NCBI GenBank assembly: GCA_963824885.1
Contig: CAWGQN010000011.1
Location: 1 to 23,743, forward strand
Reading direction: 5' to 3'
DNA length: 23,743 nucleotides
Origin: CAWGQN01 sp963824885
GTDB taxonomy: Bacteria > Actinomycetota > Actinomycetes > Actinomycetales > Microbacteriaceae
Part shown: piece by piece, positions 22,239 through 23,743 of the stretch
Position numbering within the stretch: position 1 is the stretch's first letter
Layout of the letters: each line of letters begins with the position of its first letter
The notes under the pieces: model-generated
Told to the model about the DNA's origin: nothing
Seen by the model: the letters and a program-made list of their open reading frames with translations, nothing else
The model's database searches: none
Program-made: the position numbers and the translations under genes

Positions 22239-23743
22239 CTATCGGTCGTCACTGGCGAGCCTCGCAAGCGCGGCATTGTACGAGTTCAGGTCAGCCTCTC
22301 CCGTGCGAGACTCTCGACGCTCAAGGCGCCGGGCGTCTTTCGTGTCTGAACGGCTCCACAGCACGACAATTGTGATTGCGAGGATCACCGTCGGGATTTC
22401 GCCGACACTCCACGCGATTCCACCACCGGCTTGCTGATCGACAATCGCGCTCGGACCCCACGGTCGTCCCATCGCCCCGTACCAGTCGGCCAGTAAGAGC
22501 GCGGAACCAGACATAAGGGCCAGACCGAAAAATGCGTGGAACGCCATTGTACCCAGCAACAAAAGGAGCCGGGAGGGATATGACACGCGATAGGGCAGCG
22601 GATCAGCACCAATGAGCGATTGGACAAATAGGTACCCGACAACTAGAAAATGGGCGATCATCCACTCGTGGCCATAGTGGTCCCTCGTCGCCCAGCCAAG
22701 AAGAGGTGAGTAGTAGAAAGTGAGGAGCGATCCCGCGAAGAGGACCGCGGCAACAATCGGATGAGAAACAACGCGAGCGCACGTGCTCGAAATGACACGA
22801 AGAATCCACTCGCGCCCGCCGCAACTGCCATCATGTCGTTTCGCGATGGTTCGAAGAGCGAGTGTTATGGGTGCGCCAGAAACGAGCAATATTGGGACGA
22901 CCATGCTCAGAGTCATGTGCGCAACCATGTGCGCACTGAAAAGATACCTCTGGTACTCGTTGACCGCGCCGTTCGTCACGAGAAAAAGAACGACGAGTCC
23001 CGCGACCCACGAGACCGTGCGGTGCACGGGCCACGCGTCTCCCCGCTTGCGCATTCTCCTCACTCCCGCGAGATAAAAGACGACTCCGAATGCGCACACG
23101 AGAATCCACAGCAAATCAAACCGCCACTCGGTGAGGGCACGATCAAATGTCCATTCGGGAGGCAACGGCTCGCCCGTCAAAATTTCTGCCGGCGTTCGGA
23201 GTTTGACCGGGTCCTTGGGCGACCGGCGTCGCCGTGCGCGCAAGGGCGGCTCCCCATTCCCAACGCAAGACCCCCATGAATGCGAGCTGGCAGTAGCGAG
23301 CCGCCGGAGGCGCTGGCGGGGTTCTGTCGAACGATGGAGAGCATCCGCTCGGGGGATGGCAACGCCTTGCGGACGCCGGAGGAGTGCCAAGAGAACAAGG
23401 GCAGACAACTTTGAAAATAGCGAGAGAAGCGTCTGGGCGAAGGATCTTCGGCAGCAACTCTCCAATTCGAAGCTGAGCGCTCGCGTGGGCCGAACTCGCA
23501 ATCGCCGCCGGAGCCGCAGAGCGGGAGGAGAGTAGAGTTAAACATGTGAGCGCTCGAACACGGCGGATAGGCGTAGGAGCGCGCGGCAAAGAGTAGCGAC
23601 CATCACCCGACCGCCCACCCGGTCGGACACGAGGACGCGATGCAGGACAGCACAGTAATGGCGGCATCGTACCACGCCCCATGCCCGCAGCCGAGTGGCC
23701 CTGCTGAGCAATTGGGAACAGGGCAACCATCGCAAGGGCCGTG
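22239..23743 (-). pseudogene. ctaG: CopD-CtaG fusion protein, partial mirror copy running off the window
   Basis: From the stop at 22239 up to about 23190 the frame is intact and covers the whole CtaG half (from TPAEILTGEPLPP, residue about 342, to the C-terminus). Beyond that the sequence still aligns to the CopD half but with many indels and substitutions and about 22 extra bases overall. Fragments such as MVALFPIAQQGH and LRIG are readable in different frames. The last bases correspond to left position 1614, so the N-terminal part of the gene is missing. Confidence 0.8.

Larger units (their letters stand above)
12672..23743. repeat. Right arm of the giant inverted repeat
   Basis: Reverse complement of 1614-12657. 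The last bases of the window match left positions from 1614 on. From about 14.4 to 23.19 kb it is nearly identical to the left arm, with dcd, idi and the MarR-like protein translating identically. It is riddled with substitutions and indels at 12.67-14.35 kb and beyond 23.19 kb. Confidence 0.95.

Noticed and set aside
23143..23730. Several overlapping ORFs near the right end as novel genes.
   Set aside because: The DNA aligns to the reverse complement of left positions about 1614-2180 (CopD half). The frames are produced by indels.
1..23743. Insertion sequences, integrase or attachment sites, CRISPR arrays, toxin-antitoxin or phage genes.
   Set aside because: I looked on both strands and saw no transposase, integrase, regularly spaced repeat or paired small toxin/antitoxin frames.

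Overview
The window reads as a moderately high-GC actinobacterial chromosome fragment. It most resembles Microbacteriaceae, judging by the forms of S14, HU, Dcd, DnaK and DnaJ, an HspR-type (HAIR) heat-shock operator, and start codons sitting 6-7 nt after a TANNNT box. No mobile element, CRISPR array or phage gene is visible. The assignment rests on recalled family sequences, not on a search.

The dominant structural fact is that the window is one giant imperfect palindrome. Bases about 1614-12657 (left arm) recur as the reverse complement in about 12672-23743 (right arm), around a 14-nt unpaired centre (12658-12671). Paired coordinates sum to about 25334-25335 over most of the length. Only 1-1613 is single copy. 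The fold lies inside the 3' part of dnaJ, so dnaJ is cut and nothing downstream of it (hspR would be expected) is present. The arms differ mostly by single-base indels, each breaking a gene in one arm that is intact in the other. Differences are dense near the fold (about 12.08-14.35 kb) and at the right end (beyond about 23.19 kb). This pattern fits a fold-back chimera (long-read or amplification artefact) better than a real duplication, so the right arm should not be counted as extra gene copies without confirmation.

Left arm, in order: end of rpmB, then rpmG and rpsN (cysteine-free ribosomal proteins in one operon); a HU protein with its own ribosome binding site and a strong terminator hairpin; a CopD-CtaG membrane fusion (copper handling and cytochrome oxidase assembly); a convergent single-pass membrane protein of unknown function; a divergent Pif1/RecD-like helicase; tRNA-Gly(CCC) on the minus strand; dcd (dCTP deaminase), whose 3' end overlaps convergent idi (isopentenyl diphosphate isomerase) by 88 bp; a MarR-like regulator; a UMF1/Atg22-type MFS transporter (frameshifted here, intact in the right arm); then the divergent dnaK-grpE-dnaJ operon with two HAIR operators and a TTGACG-N17-CATACT promoter.

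Right arm: the same genes in mirror order and opposite orientation, from a degraded dnaJ/grpE through dnaK, MFS, MarR, idi, dcd, tRNA, helicase and the membrane protein to a partial CopD-CtaG at the window end. Genes are packed tightly. The only stretches over 300 bases without an intact gene are the degraded fold zone (about 12.1-14.3 kb) and the right end (about 23.2-23.7 kb), and both still align to known left-arm genes. I found no convincing new biological system. The most informative observations are the palindrome and what the two arms say about each other, the HspR control region, the run of apparent leaderless promoters and the dcd/idi overlap.
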